From NCBI RefSeq assembly GCF_003019815.1, contig NZ_CP027773.1, forward strand, positions 569,001 to 633,000: a stretch of DNA of 64,000 bases. Direction: 5' to 3'. Under the pieces are notes generated by a model, which searched no databases, was not told where the DNA came from, and saw only the letters and a list, made by a program, of their open reading frames with translations. The first letter of the stretch is position 1. Every line of letters begins with the position of its first letter. The position numbers and the translations under genes are program-made. Shown here in pieces: positions 43,559 through 54,022 of this stretch. The stretch is from Variovorax sp. PMC12. Lineage in GTDB: Bacteria > Pseudomonadota > Gammaproteobacteria > Burkholderiales > Burkholderiaceae_C.

Positions 43559-44601
43559 ATACGGCACAGGCGCTCGAACGCGCCGTCGCCGAAACCGATG
43601 GCATGGCGCAGCGGCGCGCCATCGCCAAAGCCATCACGCTGCTCGAATCGACGCGCGCCGACCACCGCGCGCAGGCCGACGAACTGCTGACCGCGCTGCT
43701 GCCGCGCACGGGCAACTCGTTTCGCCTCGGCATCTCGGGCGTGCCGGGCGTCGGCAAGTCGACCTTCATCGAAACACTGGGGCTGCTGCTGATCGGCAAG
43801 GGTCACCGCGTGGCGGTGCTCACCATCGATCCGTCGTCCACCGTGTCGGGCGGCTCCATCCTGGGCGACAAGACGCGCATGGAGCGCCTTTCGGTGCACG
43901 AGCGCGCCTACATCCGCCCCAGCCCCTCGAGCGGCACGCTCGGCGGCGTGGCCGAGAAGACGCGCGAGGCCATGCTGGTGTGCGAAGCCGCCGGCTACGA
44001 CATCGTGATCGTGGAGACCGTCGGCGTGGGCCAGAGCGAGACGGCAGTGGCCGGCATGACCGACATGTTCGTGCTGATGCAGCTTCCCAACGCCGGCGAC
44101 GACCTGCAGGCCATCAAGAAGGGCGTGATGGAGCTGGCCGACCTCGTCGTCATCAACAAGGCCGACATCGACAAGGACGCCGCCACGCGCGCGCAGGCCC
44201 AGATCACTTCGGCGCTGCGGCTGTTCGGCCACCAGGGCAACCCCGACCACGCACACGCGGTGCACGACGCGCACAGTGGCGCCGAAGTGCGCTTCTGGCT
44301 GCCCAGGGTGCTGCAGCTCAGCGCGCTCGCCAACACCGGCGTCGACGCATTCTGGGAAGCCGTCACGCAATTCAGGCAACTGCAGACCGCCAACGGCAAG
44401 CTCGGCAAGCGCCGCGAGAAGCAGGCCACCGCGTGGATGTGGGAGCGCATCGACGCAGGCCTCAAGCAGGCCTTCAGGCTTCACCCGCAGGTGCGCGAGC
44501 TGCTGCCGCAGCTCACGCAGCAGGTGGCACAGGGCACGCTGCCGGCATCGACCGCGGCGCGCAGCCTGCTCGCCGCGGCCGCCATCACGGCCAGACCATG
44601 A
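43552..44601 (+). CDS. meaB: Methylmalonyl-CoA mutase-associated GTPase MeaB
   Basis: 349 residues from the GTG at 43552, which follows GGAGG and overlaps the GNAT end. P-loop GISGVPGVGKST (residues 60-71), then DPSSTVSGGSILGDKTRMER and ETVGVGQSETAVAGMTDMF, and NKAD at the guanine site, identify the MeaB/ArgK subfamily of G3E GTPases. It guards loading and repair of the mutase cobalamin. The neighbouring mutase and carboxylase genes fit this role. Confidence 0.95.
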   Translation: MLNTAQALERAVAETDGMAQRRAIAKAITLLESTRADHRAQADELLTALLPRTGNSFRLGISGVPGVGKSTFIETLGLLLIGKGHRVAVLTIDPSSTVSGGSILGDKTRMERLSVHERAYIRPSPSSGTLGGVAEKTREAMLVCEAAGYDIVIVETVGVGQSETAVAGMTDMFVLMQLPNAGDDLQAIKKGVMELADLVVINKADIDKDAATRAQAQITSALRLFGHQGNPDHAHAVHDAHSGAEVRFWLPRVLQLSALANTGVDAFWEAVTQFRQLQTANGKLGKRREKQATAWMWERIDAGLKQAFRLHPQVRELLPQLTQQVAQGTLPASTAARSLLAAAAITARP

Positions 44602-44638
44602 GACACGAAATTCAGGACCACAGCTTCGGAAGCACACC

Positions 44639-46183
<1,545 letters not shown>

Positions 46184-46203
46184 GTGGCACGGAGAAGAAG
46201 AAC

Positions 46204-48252
46204 ATGTTCAAGAAAATCCTGATCGCCAACCGCGGTGAGATCGCCTGCCGCGTCATCCAGACGGCCAAGAAGATGGGCATCCTCACCGTCGCCGTCTACT
46301 CCGACGCCGACAAGGAAGCCCGCCACGTCGAGCTGGCCGACGAGGCCGTGCACATCGGCGCGGCCCCGAGCCGCGAGAGCTATCTGCAGGCGGACCGCAT
46401 CATCGCGGCCTGCAAGCAGACGGGCGCCGAGGCCGTGCACCCTGGCTACGGCTTCCTGTCGGAGAACGAAGCCTTCGCACGCAAGGTCGAGGAAGAGGGC
46501 ATCGCCTTCATCGGGCCGAAGCACTATTCGATCGCGGCGATGGGTGACAAGATCGCCTCGAAGAAGCTCGCGAACGAAGCCAAGGTCAACACCATTCCGG
46601 GCTGGAACGATGCCATCGAGACGGCCGAGCGCGCCGTGGAGATTGCCAACGACATCGGCTACCCGGTGATGATCAAGGCCTCGGCCGGCGGCGGTGGCAA
46701 GGGCCTGCGCGTGGCCTTCAACGACAAGGAAGCCTTCGAGGGCTTCACCTCGTGCCGCAACGAGGCGCGCAACAGCTTCGGCGACGACCGCGTGTTCATC
46801 GAGAAGTTCGTCGAGGAGCCGCGCCACATCGAGATCCAGGTGCTGGGCGACTCGCACGGCAACGTGATCTACCTGAACGAGCGCGAGTGCTCCATCCAGC
46901 GGCGCCACCAGAAGGTGATCGAGGAAGCTCCTTCCCCCTTCATCAGCGACGAAACGCGCAAGGCCATGGGCGAGCAGGCCGTGCAGCTGGCCAAGGCCGT
47001 GAAGTACCAGAGCGCTGGCACGGTGGAGTTCGTGGTCGGCAAGGACCAGAGCTTCTACTTCCTGGAGATGAACACGCGCCTGCAGGTGGAGCACCCGGTG
47101 ACGGAATGCATCACCGGCCTCGACCTGGTCGAGCTGATGATCCGCGTGGCGGCCGGCGAGAAGCTGCCGCTGACGCAGGCCGAGGTGAAGCGCAACGGGT
47201 GGGCGATCGAGTGCCGCATCAATGCCGAAGACCCGTTCCGCAATTTCCTGCCGTCGACCGGCCGGCTGGTGAAGTTCCAGCCGCCGACCGAGACCATGTT
47301 CGCGAGCGACACCGAGCACCTGCAAGGCGTGCGCGTGGACACGGGTGTGTACGACGGCGGCGAGATCCCGATGTACTACGACTCGATGATCGCCAAGCTC
47401 ATCGTGCACGGCAAGGATCGCCAGCATGCGATTGCCCGCATGCGCGAGGCGCTCAACGGCTTCGTGATCCGAGGCATCAGCAGCAACATCCCGTTCCAGG
47501 CGGCGCTGCTGGCGCATCCGAAGTTCGTGGCGGGCGACTTCAACACCGGCTTCATCGCCGAGCACTACGGCAAGGGCTTCCATGCCGAAGACGTGCCGCA
47601 TGCCGACCCGTCGTTCCTGATCGCGCTCGCGGCTTATGTGCATCGCCGCTATCGCGCGCGCGCATCGGGCATCAGCGGGCAGCTCGAAGGCCATGGCGTG
47701 AAGGTGGGCGAGCAGTTCGTGGTGGTGGAGCTGGGGCCGGAAGGCAAGCACGTGCATCACCCGGTTTCCGTTACCGACTTCCACGGCAAGACCGGCGCCA
47801 GCTCGGTGGCCGTGGGCGGCAAGAGCTACAAGATCGACAGCAGCTTTGCGCTGGGCGCGGTCCGCGTGCAGGGCATCGTCAACGACAAGCCCTTCACCGC
47901 GCAGGTGGAGCGCGGCGCGGGCAAGAGCCCGCTGGCGCTGCGGGTGTCGCACGACGGCACGCAGATCGAGGCGATGGTGCTGTCGCCGCTGGGCGCGCGG
48001 CTGCTGGAACTGATGCCCTACAAGGCGCCGCCTGACCTGAGCAAGTTCCTGATGTCGCCGATGCCGGGCCTGCTGGTCGAGGTGTCGGTTCAGCCGGGGC
48101 AGCAGGTGCGTGCCGGCGAGAAGCTTGCCGTCATCGAGGCGATGAAGATGGAAAACGTGCTGTTCGCTTCGCAGGACGGCGTGGTCGGCAAGATTTCGGC
48201 GGCCAAGGGCGAATCGCTCGCCGTCGATCAGATCATTCTGGAGTTCAACTGA
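46204..48252 (+). CDS. pccA: Acyl-CoA (propionyl-CoA) carboxylase alpha chain, biotin carboxylase-BCCP
   Basis: 682 residues. Biotin carboxylase domain (about 1-450): MFKKILIANRGEIACRVIQT, GGGGKGLRVAF and LNERECSIQRRHQKVIEEAP. The biotinyl Lys 648 is in VIEAMKMENVLFASQ, 34 residues from the C-terminus. The middle region (about 490-590) is the BT/carboxyltransferase-binding part. It carboxylates biotin with ATP and bicarbonate and works with the beta chain. The stop overlaps the start of bioB by one base. Confidence 0.94.
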   Translation: MFKKILIANRGEIACRVIQTAKKMGILTVAVYSDADKEARHVELADEAVHIGAAPSRESYLQADRIIAACKQTGAEAVHPGYGFLSENEAFARKVEEEGIAFIGPKHYSIAAMGDKIASKKLANEAKVNTIPGWNDAIETAERAVEIANDIGYPVMIKASAGGGGKGLRVAFNDKEAFEGFTSCRNEARNSFGDDRVFIEKFVEEPRHIEIQVLGDSHGNVIYLNERECSIQRRHQKVIEEAPSPFISDETRKAMGEQAVQLAKAVKYQSAGTVEFVVGKDQSFYFLEMNTRLQVEHPVTECITGLDLVELMIRVAAGEKLPLTQAEVKRNGWAIECRINAEDPFRNFLPSTGRLVKFQPPTETMFASDTEHLQGVRVDTGVYDGGEIPMYYDSMIAKLIVHGKDRQHAIARMREALNGFVIRGISSNIPFQAALLAHPKFVAGDFNTGFIAEHYGKGFHAEDVPHADPSFLIALAAYVHRRYRARASGISGQLEGHGVKVGEQFVVVELGPEGKHVHHPVSVTDFHGKTGASSVAVGGKSYKIDSSFALGAVRVQGIVNDKPFTAQVERGAGKSPLALRVSHDGTQIEAMVLSPLGARLLELMPYKAPPDLSKFLMSPMPGLLVEVSVQPGQQVRAGEKLAVIEAMKMENVLFASQDGVVGKISAAKGESLAVDQIILEFN

Positions 48253-49289
48253 TGGGTGCCAACGACTTGCAACAGGCGATCACGCTGCACCGGCCCGCGA
48301 AGGCCGCTGCCCCCAGGGCCGAGGGCCGGTGGTCCGTCGAGGCGATCCAGGCGCTGCTCGACAAGCCGCTGATGGACCTGCTGTTCGAGGCGCAGACCGT
48401 GCACCGCAAGCATTTCCCCGAAGGCGACATCGAGCTGGCCACGCTGCTGTCGGTCAAGACCGGTGGCTGTCCGGAGAACTGCGGCTACTGCCCGCAGTCG
48501 GCCGAGTTCGATACCGGCGTGAAGGCGCAAAAGCTCATGGAGGTCGACGAGGTGGTGCGCGCCGCGCAGGCCGCCAAGGACGCCGGCGCCACGCGCTTCT
48601 GCATGGGCGCCGCATGGCGAGCGCCCAAGGACCGCGACGTGGAGAAGGTGGCCGTGCTGGTAGAGGCGGTGAAGGGCCTGGGCATGCAGACCTGCGCCAC
48701 GCTCGGCATGCTGGAGCCGCACCATGCGCACCAGCTCAAGGCCGCCGGCCTCGACTACTACAACCACAACCTCGACACCGCGCCCGAGTACTACACCGAC
48801 GTGGTCGACACGCGAACCTACCAGGACCGGCTCGACACGCTGGCCAACGTGCGCAGCGCGGGCATCAGCGTGTGCTGCGGCGGCATCGTGGGCATGGGCG
48901 AGCAGCCGGTGCACCGCGCGGGGCTGATCGCTCAGCTGGCCAACCTGAACCCGTACCCGGAATCGGTGCCGATCAACAGCTTGGTGCGCGTGCCTGGCAC
49001 GCCGCTGGCGGACTCGGACCCGGTCGACCCATTCGACTTCGTGCGCATGATCGCGGTCGCGCGCATCACCATGCCCACCGCGCGCGTGCGTCTGTCGGCC
49101 GGGCGCCAGCAGATGGGCGACGCGGTGCAGGCGCTGTGCTTCATGGCGGGCGCGAACTCGATCTTCTATGGCGACAAGCTGCTGGTCACCGGCAACCCCG
49201 ACGTGGAAGCCGACACGGTGCTGCTGCGCAAGCTCGGGCTCAACGCGCGGCAGGTCCAGGAACAGGCTTCCGAAAGCTGCGCCGCATGA
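48252..49289 (+). CDS. bioB: Biotin synthase BioB
   Basis: 345 residues. The radical-SAM cluster is KTGGCPENCGYCPQSAEFDT (C73, C77, C80), followed by FCMGAAWRAPKDRDVEKV and YYNHNLDTAPEYYTDVVDTR. Insertion of sulfur into dethiobiotin is the family role, and the [2Fe-2S] donor cluster residues in the C-terminal half (CCGGIVGMGE) are also present. Its ATG overlaps the stop of the biotin-carboxylase gene, so biotin supply is coupled to the enzyme that uses it. It is separate from any bioFDA cluster. Confidence 0.95.
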   Translation: MGANDLQQAITLHRPAKAAAPRAEGRWSVEAIQALLDKPLMDLLFEAQTVHRKHFPEGDIELATLLSVKTGGCPENCGYCPQSAEFDTGVKAQKLMEVDEVVRAAQAAKDAGATRFCMGAAWRAPKDRDVEKVAVLVEAVKGLGMQTCATLGMLEPHHAHQLKAAGLDYYNHNLDTAPEYYTDVVDTRTYQDRLDTLANVRSAGISVCCGGIVGMGEQPVHRAGLIAQLANLNPYPESVPINSLVRVPGTPLADSDPVDPFDFVRMIAVARITMPTARVRLSAGRQQMGDAVQALCFMAGANSIFYGDKLLVTGNPDVEADTVLLRKLGLNARQVQEQASESCAA

Positions 49290-49777
49290 CCGCCGCCACC
49301 ACCCGCCCCTTCAAGGTGCTGGGCATCCAGCAGATCGCCATCGGCGGCCCCGACAAGCTGCGGCTGCAGAAGCTGTGGGTCGACATGCTGGGGCTCGAAG
49401 TCACGGGCACGTTCAAGAGCGAACGCGAGAACGTGGATGAAGACATCTGCGCGATGGGCGTGGGCCCGTTCAAGGTCGAGGTCGACCTGATGCAGCCGCT
49501 CGATCCGGAGAAGAAGCCTGCCGTGCACACCACGCCGCTGAACCATGTGGGCCTGTGGATCGACGACCTGCCCAAGGCCGTCGAGTGGCTGACGGCGCAG
49601 GGCGTGCGCTTTGCGCCCGGCGGCATCCGCAAGGGCGCGGCCGGCTTCGACATCTGCTTTCTTCACCCGAAGGCGAACGACGAGTTCCCGATCGCGGGCG
49701 AAGGCGTGCTGATCGAGATGGTGCAGGCGCCGCCTGAAGTGGTGGCGGCTTTCAGCGCGCTCGCAGCTACGCGTTGA
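49286..49777 (+). CDS. VOC-superfamily protein (methylmalonyl-CoA epimerase-like)
   Basis: 163 residues, starting inside the bioB stop. Paired beta-alpha-beta-beta-beta modules are seen: VLGIQQIAIGGPDKLRLQKL, then PLNHVGLWIDDLPKAVEWLT and VLIEMVQAPP. Its place after the mutase and carboxylase genes suggests methylmalonyl-CoA epimerase. However, the first metal-ligand His of epimerases (xHIGIAV) is replaced by Gln in QQIAIG, while a His in NHVGL and the Glu in LIEMV are kept. Epimerase activity is therefore plausible but not certain; a glyoxalase-like or other VOC enzyme is the alternative. The 3' end overlaps the convergent Lrp gene by 11 bases. Confidence 0.72.
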   Translation: MTAATTRPFKVLGIQQIAIGGPDKLRLQKLWVDMLGLEVTGTFKSERENVDEDICAMGVGPFKVEVDLMQPLDPEKKPAVHTTPLNHVGLWIDDLPKAVEWLTAQGVRFAPGGIRKGAAGFDICFLHPKANDEFPIAGEGVLIEMVQAPPEVVAAFSALAATR

Positions 49778-50264
49778 GCACTTTCTTGATCGGCGGCTTC
49801 ACGTCCGAGCTCCTGGGCGGCAGCATCGCCTGGTGCTCTCGCGCCGGGTTCAGGATGATCGAGGTGGCGGTCTCGGTGAGGATGCAGAACTTGGTGACCA
49901 CCGCATCGAGGTGGCTCACGTCGATCACCGCGATCTCCAGGATCCAGCTGTCTTCCCCGGTCACGTTGTAGGCATTGACGCATTCGGGCGTCTGCTGCAC
50001 CAGCTCGACCACGCGTGCGTAGTCGGCGCGGCCCACGCGGATGATGGCGCGGATGCCGTAGCCCAGCTTGCCCAGGTTCACGGTGGCACGGTAGCCGCTG
50101 ATGACGCCCGCGGCCTCCAGCTTCTTCACGCGCTCGGTCACCGCGGGCTGGCTCAGGTGCACGCGGCGGCCGAGTTCGGCCATGGTCAGCCGCGCATCGT
50201 TCTGCAGTTCGGCCAGGATGCGGGTGTCGTGCGCATCCAGTGAGGGGTTCAAGGCGAAGTTCAT
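49767..50264 (-). CDS. Lrp/AsnC-family regulator
   Basis: 165 residues. Helix-turn-helix about residues 11-60 (DTRILAELQNDARLTMAELG, then RRVHLSQPAVTERVKKLEAA) and an AsnC ligand domain (NVTGEDSWILEIAVIDVSHL). It is divergent from a DMT-superfamily exporter gene with 118 bases between starts and is likely to control that exporter by sensing an amino acid. The C-terminal end overlaps the VOC gene by 11 bases in the convergent direction. Confidence 0.92.
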   Translation of the reverse strand: MNFALNPSLDAHDTRILAELQNDARLTMAELGRRVHLSQPAVTERVKKLEAAGVISGYRATVNLGKLGYGIRAIIRVGRADYARVVELVQQTPECVNAYNVTGEDSWILEIAVIDVSHLDAVVTKFCILTETATSIILNPAREHQAMLPPRSSDVKPPIKKVLNA

Positions 50265-50382
50265 GCAACTCCTTCAAATCAACGGTTGGAAGAGGGCAGA
50301 ACCATGAATGTCGCATGGATGCCGGAGGTTGGCTTTCATACCATGGCTGCCATCGCACACCAACAAGAGACTTCCCTCGGCC

Positions 50383-51309
50383 ATGTCCACCCTCGCTTCT
50401 CCAGCCAAGCCCGCGTCTGCAGGGCGCCCTGGCTTGCCGCCGCTGCTGTGGCTGTGCCTCGCCGCCACCTGGGTGGTCTGGGGCTCGACCTACCTCGCGA
50501 TCAAGTACGCGCTCGTGAGCTTTCCGCCGTTCCTGCAGATGGGCTCGCGCTTCCTGTGCGCGGGCGTGCTGCTCATCGTGTGGATGCGCTGGCGCGGGGC
50601 GCCATGGCCGTCGCCGGTGCAATTGCGCAATGCGTTTGTCGTGGGGGCGCTGATGCTGGGCGGCGGCATGGGCGGTACGGCCAGCGCCGAGGTGTCGATC
50701 GGCTCTGGGCTGGTCGTCGCGTTCATCGCGGTGATTCCGCTGCTCATCGCGCTGCTCAACCTGATCTGGGGCGTGAGGCCGTCGCGGCTGGAGGCCGCGG
50801 GCATTGCGCTCGGGCTCGTCGGCGTGCTGATGCTGACGCAGGGCAGCGGCTTCCGGTCTTCGCCCGAAGGCTTGCTGGCGATCTGCATCGCATGCTGCTG
50901 CTGGTCGCTCGGCAGTGTGCTGAGCCAGCGCGGCCTGCCGCTGGCGCCCGGTGCGATGGGCTTCGCAAGCGAGATGCTGTGCGGCGGCGTGGTGCTGATG
51001 GGCCTGGCCGCTGTGTCGGGTGAAACGGTGGTCTGGCCGTTGCAGGCCGAGGCGGTGGCGGCGTGGATCTACCTCGTGGTGTTCGGCTCGCTGATCGCCT
51101 TCAACGCCTACATGGTGCTGCTCGCGAAGGCCCCGGCCGCGCTGGCGTCCAGCTATACCTTCGTGAACCCGGTGATCGCGATGCTGCTGGGCGTGTGGAT
51201 CGGCGGCGAGACTGTGACGCGCTTCGAGTGGTACGCGGTGGGCGTAGTGCTGGCGGGCGTGCTGTTGCTGCTCTTCAAGCGCCGGGGCGGCGCCACACGG
51301 CAAGGGTAG
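50383..51309 (+). CDS. EamA/DMT-family metabolite exporter
   Basis: 308 residues from the ATG at 50383. Ten transmembrane helices in two EamA repeats; the first begins PPLLWLCLAATWVVWGSTYL and the second near residue 150. The GSTYLAIKYAL motif and the inward Arg loop are typical of YedA/RhaT-like DMT exporters of amino acids or drugs. The divergent Lrp gene suggests amino-acid export. It is convergent with, and overlaps by 35 bases, the LysE-type gene. Confidence 0.88.
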   Translation: MSTLASPAKPASAGRPGLPPLLWLCLAATWVVWGSTYLAIKYALVSFPPFLQMGSRFLCAGVLLIVWMRWRGAPWPSPVQLRNAFVVGALMLGGGMGGTASAEVSIGSGLVVAFIAVIPLLIALLNLIWGVRPSRLEAAGIALGLVGVLMLTQGSGFRSSPEGLLAICIACCCWSLGSVLSQRGLPLAPGAMGFASEMLCGGVVLMGLAAVSGETVVWPLQAEAVAAWIYLVVFGSLIAFNAYMVLLAKAPAALASSYTFVNPVIAMLLGVWIGGETVTRFEWYAVGVVLAGVLLLLFKRRGGATRQG

Positions 51310-51913
51310 CGGCCAACAGCCACATGCCGGCCGCACAACCGCGGTTCATTGCCTTGAGGCCGCGCTGCGAGAGAAAGCGTACGGCCTGCGTGCCGGCGCC
51401 GGCATAGGCCAGCATCACGCAGGTGTCGAGAGCGACGAAAACGGCGCCCAGCAGCAGGTACTGCGGGCCCTGCGGCTTCGCGATGTCGACGAACTGCGGC
51501 AGGAAGGCTGCAAAGAACAGCACTGTCTTCGGATTCGACAGCGCCACCATGAGGCTGCGCAGCAGCGCGACACGGCCCTGCGGACGGACTTCGAGCGGCG
51601 ACTTGGCCAGCGCGGTGCGCAGGTCGGTGGTTTCGCTGCGCCACAGCTTGACGCCCAGCCACACGAGGTAGGCCACGCCTGCGACACGGATCGCATTGAA
51701 GAGCCATTCCGAAGTCGCCAGCAGCGAGCCCAGTCCCAGGGCGACGACCGCGATCAGCGTGATGCTGCCCAGCGACGCACCCGCAATGCCCCAGCTCGCG
51801 CGGCGCATGCCGCCCTCGATGCCGTTGGACAGCGCCAGCAGCATCGTCGGCCCCGGGATGAGGGCCAGCGCGAGCGAAGCGACGATGTAGATGAGCAGGG
51901 TGTCGAGCGTCAT
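51275..51913 (-). CDS. LysE/RhtB-family amino-acid exporter
   Basis: 212 residues. Six transmembrane helices, starting TLLIYIVASLALALIPGPTM, with the LysE/RhtB motif LIPGPTMLLALSNGIEGGMR and YLVWLGVKLW, and SNPKTVLFFAAFLPQFVD later. Homoserine, threonine or lysine efflux is the family role; the exact amino acid is unclear. Its ATG overlaps the stop of the RnfB-like gene (ATGA), so it is translated from the same transcript. Confidence 0.92.
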   Translation of the reverse strand: MTLDTLLIYIVASLALALIPGPTMLLALSNGIEGGMRRASWGIAGASLGSITLIAVVALGLGSLLATSEWLFNAIRVAGVAYLVWLGVKLWRSETTDLRTALAKSPLEVRPQGRVALLRSLMVALSNPKTVLFFAAFLPQFVDIAKPQGPQYLLLGAVFVALDTCVMLAYAGAGTQAVRFLSQRGLKAMNRGCAAGMWLLAATLAVWRRPGA

Positions 51914-52542
51914 GGTTTGGCGGCTGGTGGGCGTTGTTGCGAGGCGGCGCGGGCACGCGCCAGTGCGGCTTCGACGATGGCGCGCTTGCGTGCACCAGCG
52001 TCTTGCGGAGTTTCGGCCTTGGGCGCCGTCTCGGCAAGGCGCGCATCGGTGTTGCGGTGCTTGCCGTGCACTTCGTAGCGGCGCCGTGCGCTCGCGGCCT
52101 GCTCGGCAGACCATGCTTGCCAGCCGGTGCGGCCGGGTGTTTCGACCTCGAGCGAGATGCAGTCGACGGGGCAGACCGGAATGCACAGCTCGCAGCCCGT
52201 GCAGTGGGCCTCGATCACCGTGTGCATGCGCTTGTTGACGCCGACGATCGCGTCGGTGGGGCAGGCATCGAGGCAGAGCGTGCAGCCGATGCACCAGGCC
52301 TCGTCGATGACGGCCATGGCGCGCGGGCCTTCAACCCCGCATTCGGGGTCGAGCGGCAGCGGCGCTCGGCCGGTGAGTCGTGCGAGCCGGTCGATGCCTT
52401 CGGCACCGCCGGGCGGGCACTGGTTGATGCCGGCTTCGCCGTCGGCCACGGCCTGGGCATAGCTTGCGCAATCCGGGTAGCCGCAACGTGTGCACTGCGT
52501 TTGGGGCAGTGCGTCGTTGATGCGTGCGGCGAGCCCGTTCAC
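51910..52542 (-). CDS. RnfB/RsxB-like iron-sulfur electron-transfer protein
   Basis: 210 residues. Cys cluster CTRCGYPDC-N16-C (C17, C20, C25, C42) is the Fe-S motif of RnfB N-terminal regions, followed by two 4Fe-4S ferredoxin motifs CIGCTLCLDACP and CTGCELCIPVCP, then an Ala/Arg-rich tail. It lacks the N-terminal membrane helix of true RnfB and no other rnf/rsx genes are near, so it is a soluble, stand-alone ferredoxin of this family found in Burkholderiales. It could reduce a partner such as a metalloenzyme. Confidence 0.85.
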   Translation of the reverse strand: MNGLAARINDALPQTQCTRCGYPDCASYAQAVADGEAGINQCPPGGAEGIDRLARLTGRAPLPLDPECGVEGPRAMAVIDEAWCIGCTLCLDACPTDAIVGVNKRMHTVIEAHCTGCELCIPVCPVDCISLEVETPGRTGWQAWSAEQAASARRRYEVHGKHRNTDARLAETAPKAETPQDAGARKRAIVEAALARARAASQQRPPAAKP

Positions 52543-52561
52543 TGTGGGAATGGCGCGCGCT

Positions 52562-54001
52562 TCAGCGCGCCGCGCTGGTGCCGGGCTTCTTGCGCGGCGC
52601 TGTCTTCTTGGCGGCGACGGCCGTGGCCGTCTTCGCTGGGGCCTTCTTGGCCGCGACTGCTGCGGGAGCCGGGCTTTTGCGCACAGGCTTCACGGTGTCT
52701 TCGGCGGCCAGTGCGTCGCGGGCGCTCGCGCGGCGCTGCGGCTGGTCGTTGGCCTCGATGAATTTCTGCATCTTCGGGTAGACCAGTTCGCGCCAGCGGC
52801 GGCCGCTGAAGATGCCGTAGTGGCCGGCGCCTTTGACTTCGTAGTGCTCGCGCTTCGCGTCGTCGATGCCGGTGCACAGGCTGTGCGCGGCTTCGGTCTG
52901 GCCCGAGCCGGAGATGTCGTCGAGTTCGCCTTCGACGGTGAGCAGGGCCGTGCCGTGGATGTCCTGCGGGCGCACGCGCTCCACCTTGCCGTCGGGGGAC
53001 TTGACGTCCCAGGTGCCGTTGACCAGGTCGAACTCCTGGAACACGGTGCGGATGGTCTCGAGGTAGTAATCGGCGTCCATGTCGAGCACGGCGTTGTACT
53101 CGTCGTAGAACTTGCGGTGGGCCTCGGCGCTGGCGTCGTCGCCCTTGATGAGGTCCTTGAAGTAGTCGTAGTGGCTGCTGGCGTGGCGGTCGGGGTTCAT
53201 GGCCACGAAGCCGGTGTGCTGCAGGAAGCCGGGGTACACGCGGCGGCCTTCACCGGGGAAGCCCTGCGGCACGCGGTAGATCACGTTGTTCTCGAACCAC
53301 TCGAAGCTCTTGTTCATCGCGAGGTTGTTGACCGCCGTGGGCGACTTGCGCGCGTCGATGGGGCCGCCCATCATCGTCATGGTGAGCGGCAGCGGCTCGC
53401 CGCGGCTGGCCATGAGCGACACGGCAGCGAGCACGGGCACGGTGGGCTGGCACACGCTCACCACGTGGCAGTTGCCGTACTCGGCCTGCAGCAGGCGGAT
53501 GAACTCCTGCACGTAGTTGATGTAGTCGTCGAGGTGGAACTCGCCTTCCGACATCGGCACGAGGCGCGCATTCTTCCAGTCGGTGATGTAGACCTTGTGG
53601 TCCTGCAGCATGGTGCGCACGGTGTCGCGCAGCAGGGTCGCATAGTGGCCCGACAGCGGTGCGACGACCAGCACCACGGGCTGGCTCTTGAGCGTCTTGA
53701 GGATGTGTGGCTCGTCGGTGAAGCGCTTGAAGCGGCGCAGCTCGCAGAAGGGCTTGTCGAGCGCAATGGCTTCCTGGATGACGACATCCGCGCCATCGAC
53801 CTTCACCGACTTGATGTTGAACTCGGGCTTCTCGTAGTCCTTGCCCAGGCGGTAGAGCAGGTCGTAGCCCGCGGCCATGCGCTGGGCCATGGGCAGCTGG
53901 CCCCATACGGCGCCGGGGCCGTAGAGCTTGGAGGCTGCCTGGGCGAAGTCCGAGAAAGGCTCCATCAAGGAACGCTGGGCTTCGTAGAGTTGATAGAGCA
54001 T
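52562..54001 (-). CDS. phaZ: Intracellular polyhydroxyalkanoate depolymerase (PhaZa1-like) with a Lys/Ala/Pro tail
   Basis: 479 residues. The catalytic Cys is C184 in HVVSVCQPTVPVLAAVSL, matching C183 of Ralstonia PhaZa1; RPQDIHGTALLTVEGELDDI (acid) and EVKGAGHYGIFSGRRW (His) fit the PHB depolymerase family. It mobilises stored polyhydroxybutyrate inside granules. The last ~45 residues are Lys/Ala/Pro-rich (VAAKKAPAKTATAVAAKKTA) like histone H1 or PhaM tails, which is unusual for a depolymerase and may bind DNA or granule-associated partners. Dyad sites lie upstream. Confidence 0.93.
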   Translation of the reverse strand: MLYQLYEAQRSLMEPFSDFAQAASKLYGPGAVWGQLPMAQRMAAGYDLLYRLGKDYEKPEFNIKSVKVDGADVVIQEAIALDKPFCELRRFKRFTDEPHILKTLKSQPVVLVVAPLSGHYATLLRDTVRTMLQDHKVYITDWKNARLVPMSEGEFHLDDYINYVQEFIRLLQAEYGNCHVVSVCQPTVPVLAAVSLMASRGEPLPLTMTMMGGPIDARKSPTAVNNLAMNKSFEWFENNVIYRVPQGFPGEGRRVYPGFLQHTGFVAMNPDRHASSHYDYFKDLIKGDDASAEAHRKFYDEYNAVLDMDADYYLETIRTVFQEFDLVNGTWDVKSPDGKVERVRPQDIHGTALLTVEGELDDISGSGQTEAAHSLCTGIDDAKREHYEVKGAGHYGIFSGRRWRELVYPKMQKFIEANDQPQRRASARDALAAEDTVKPVRKSPAPAAVAAKKAPAKTATAVAAKKTAPRKKPGTSAAR

Positions 54002-54022
54002 CGCTGATCTTTGAGTGGAATG

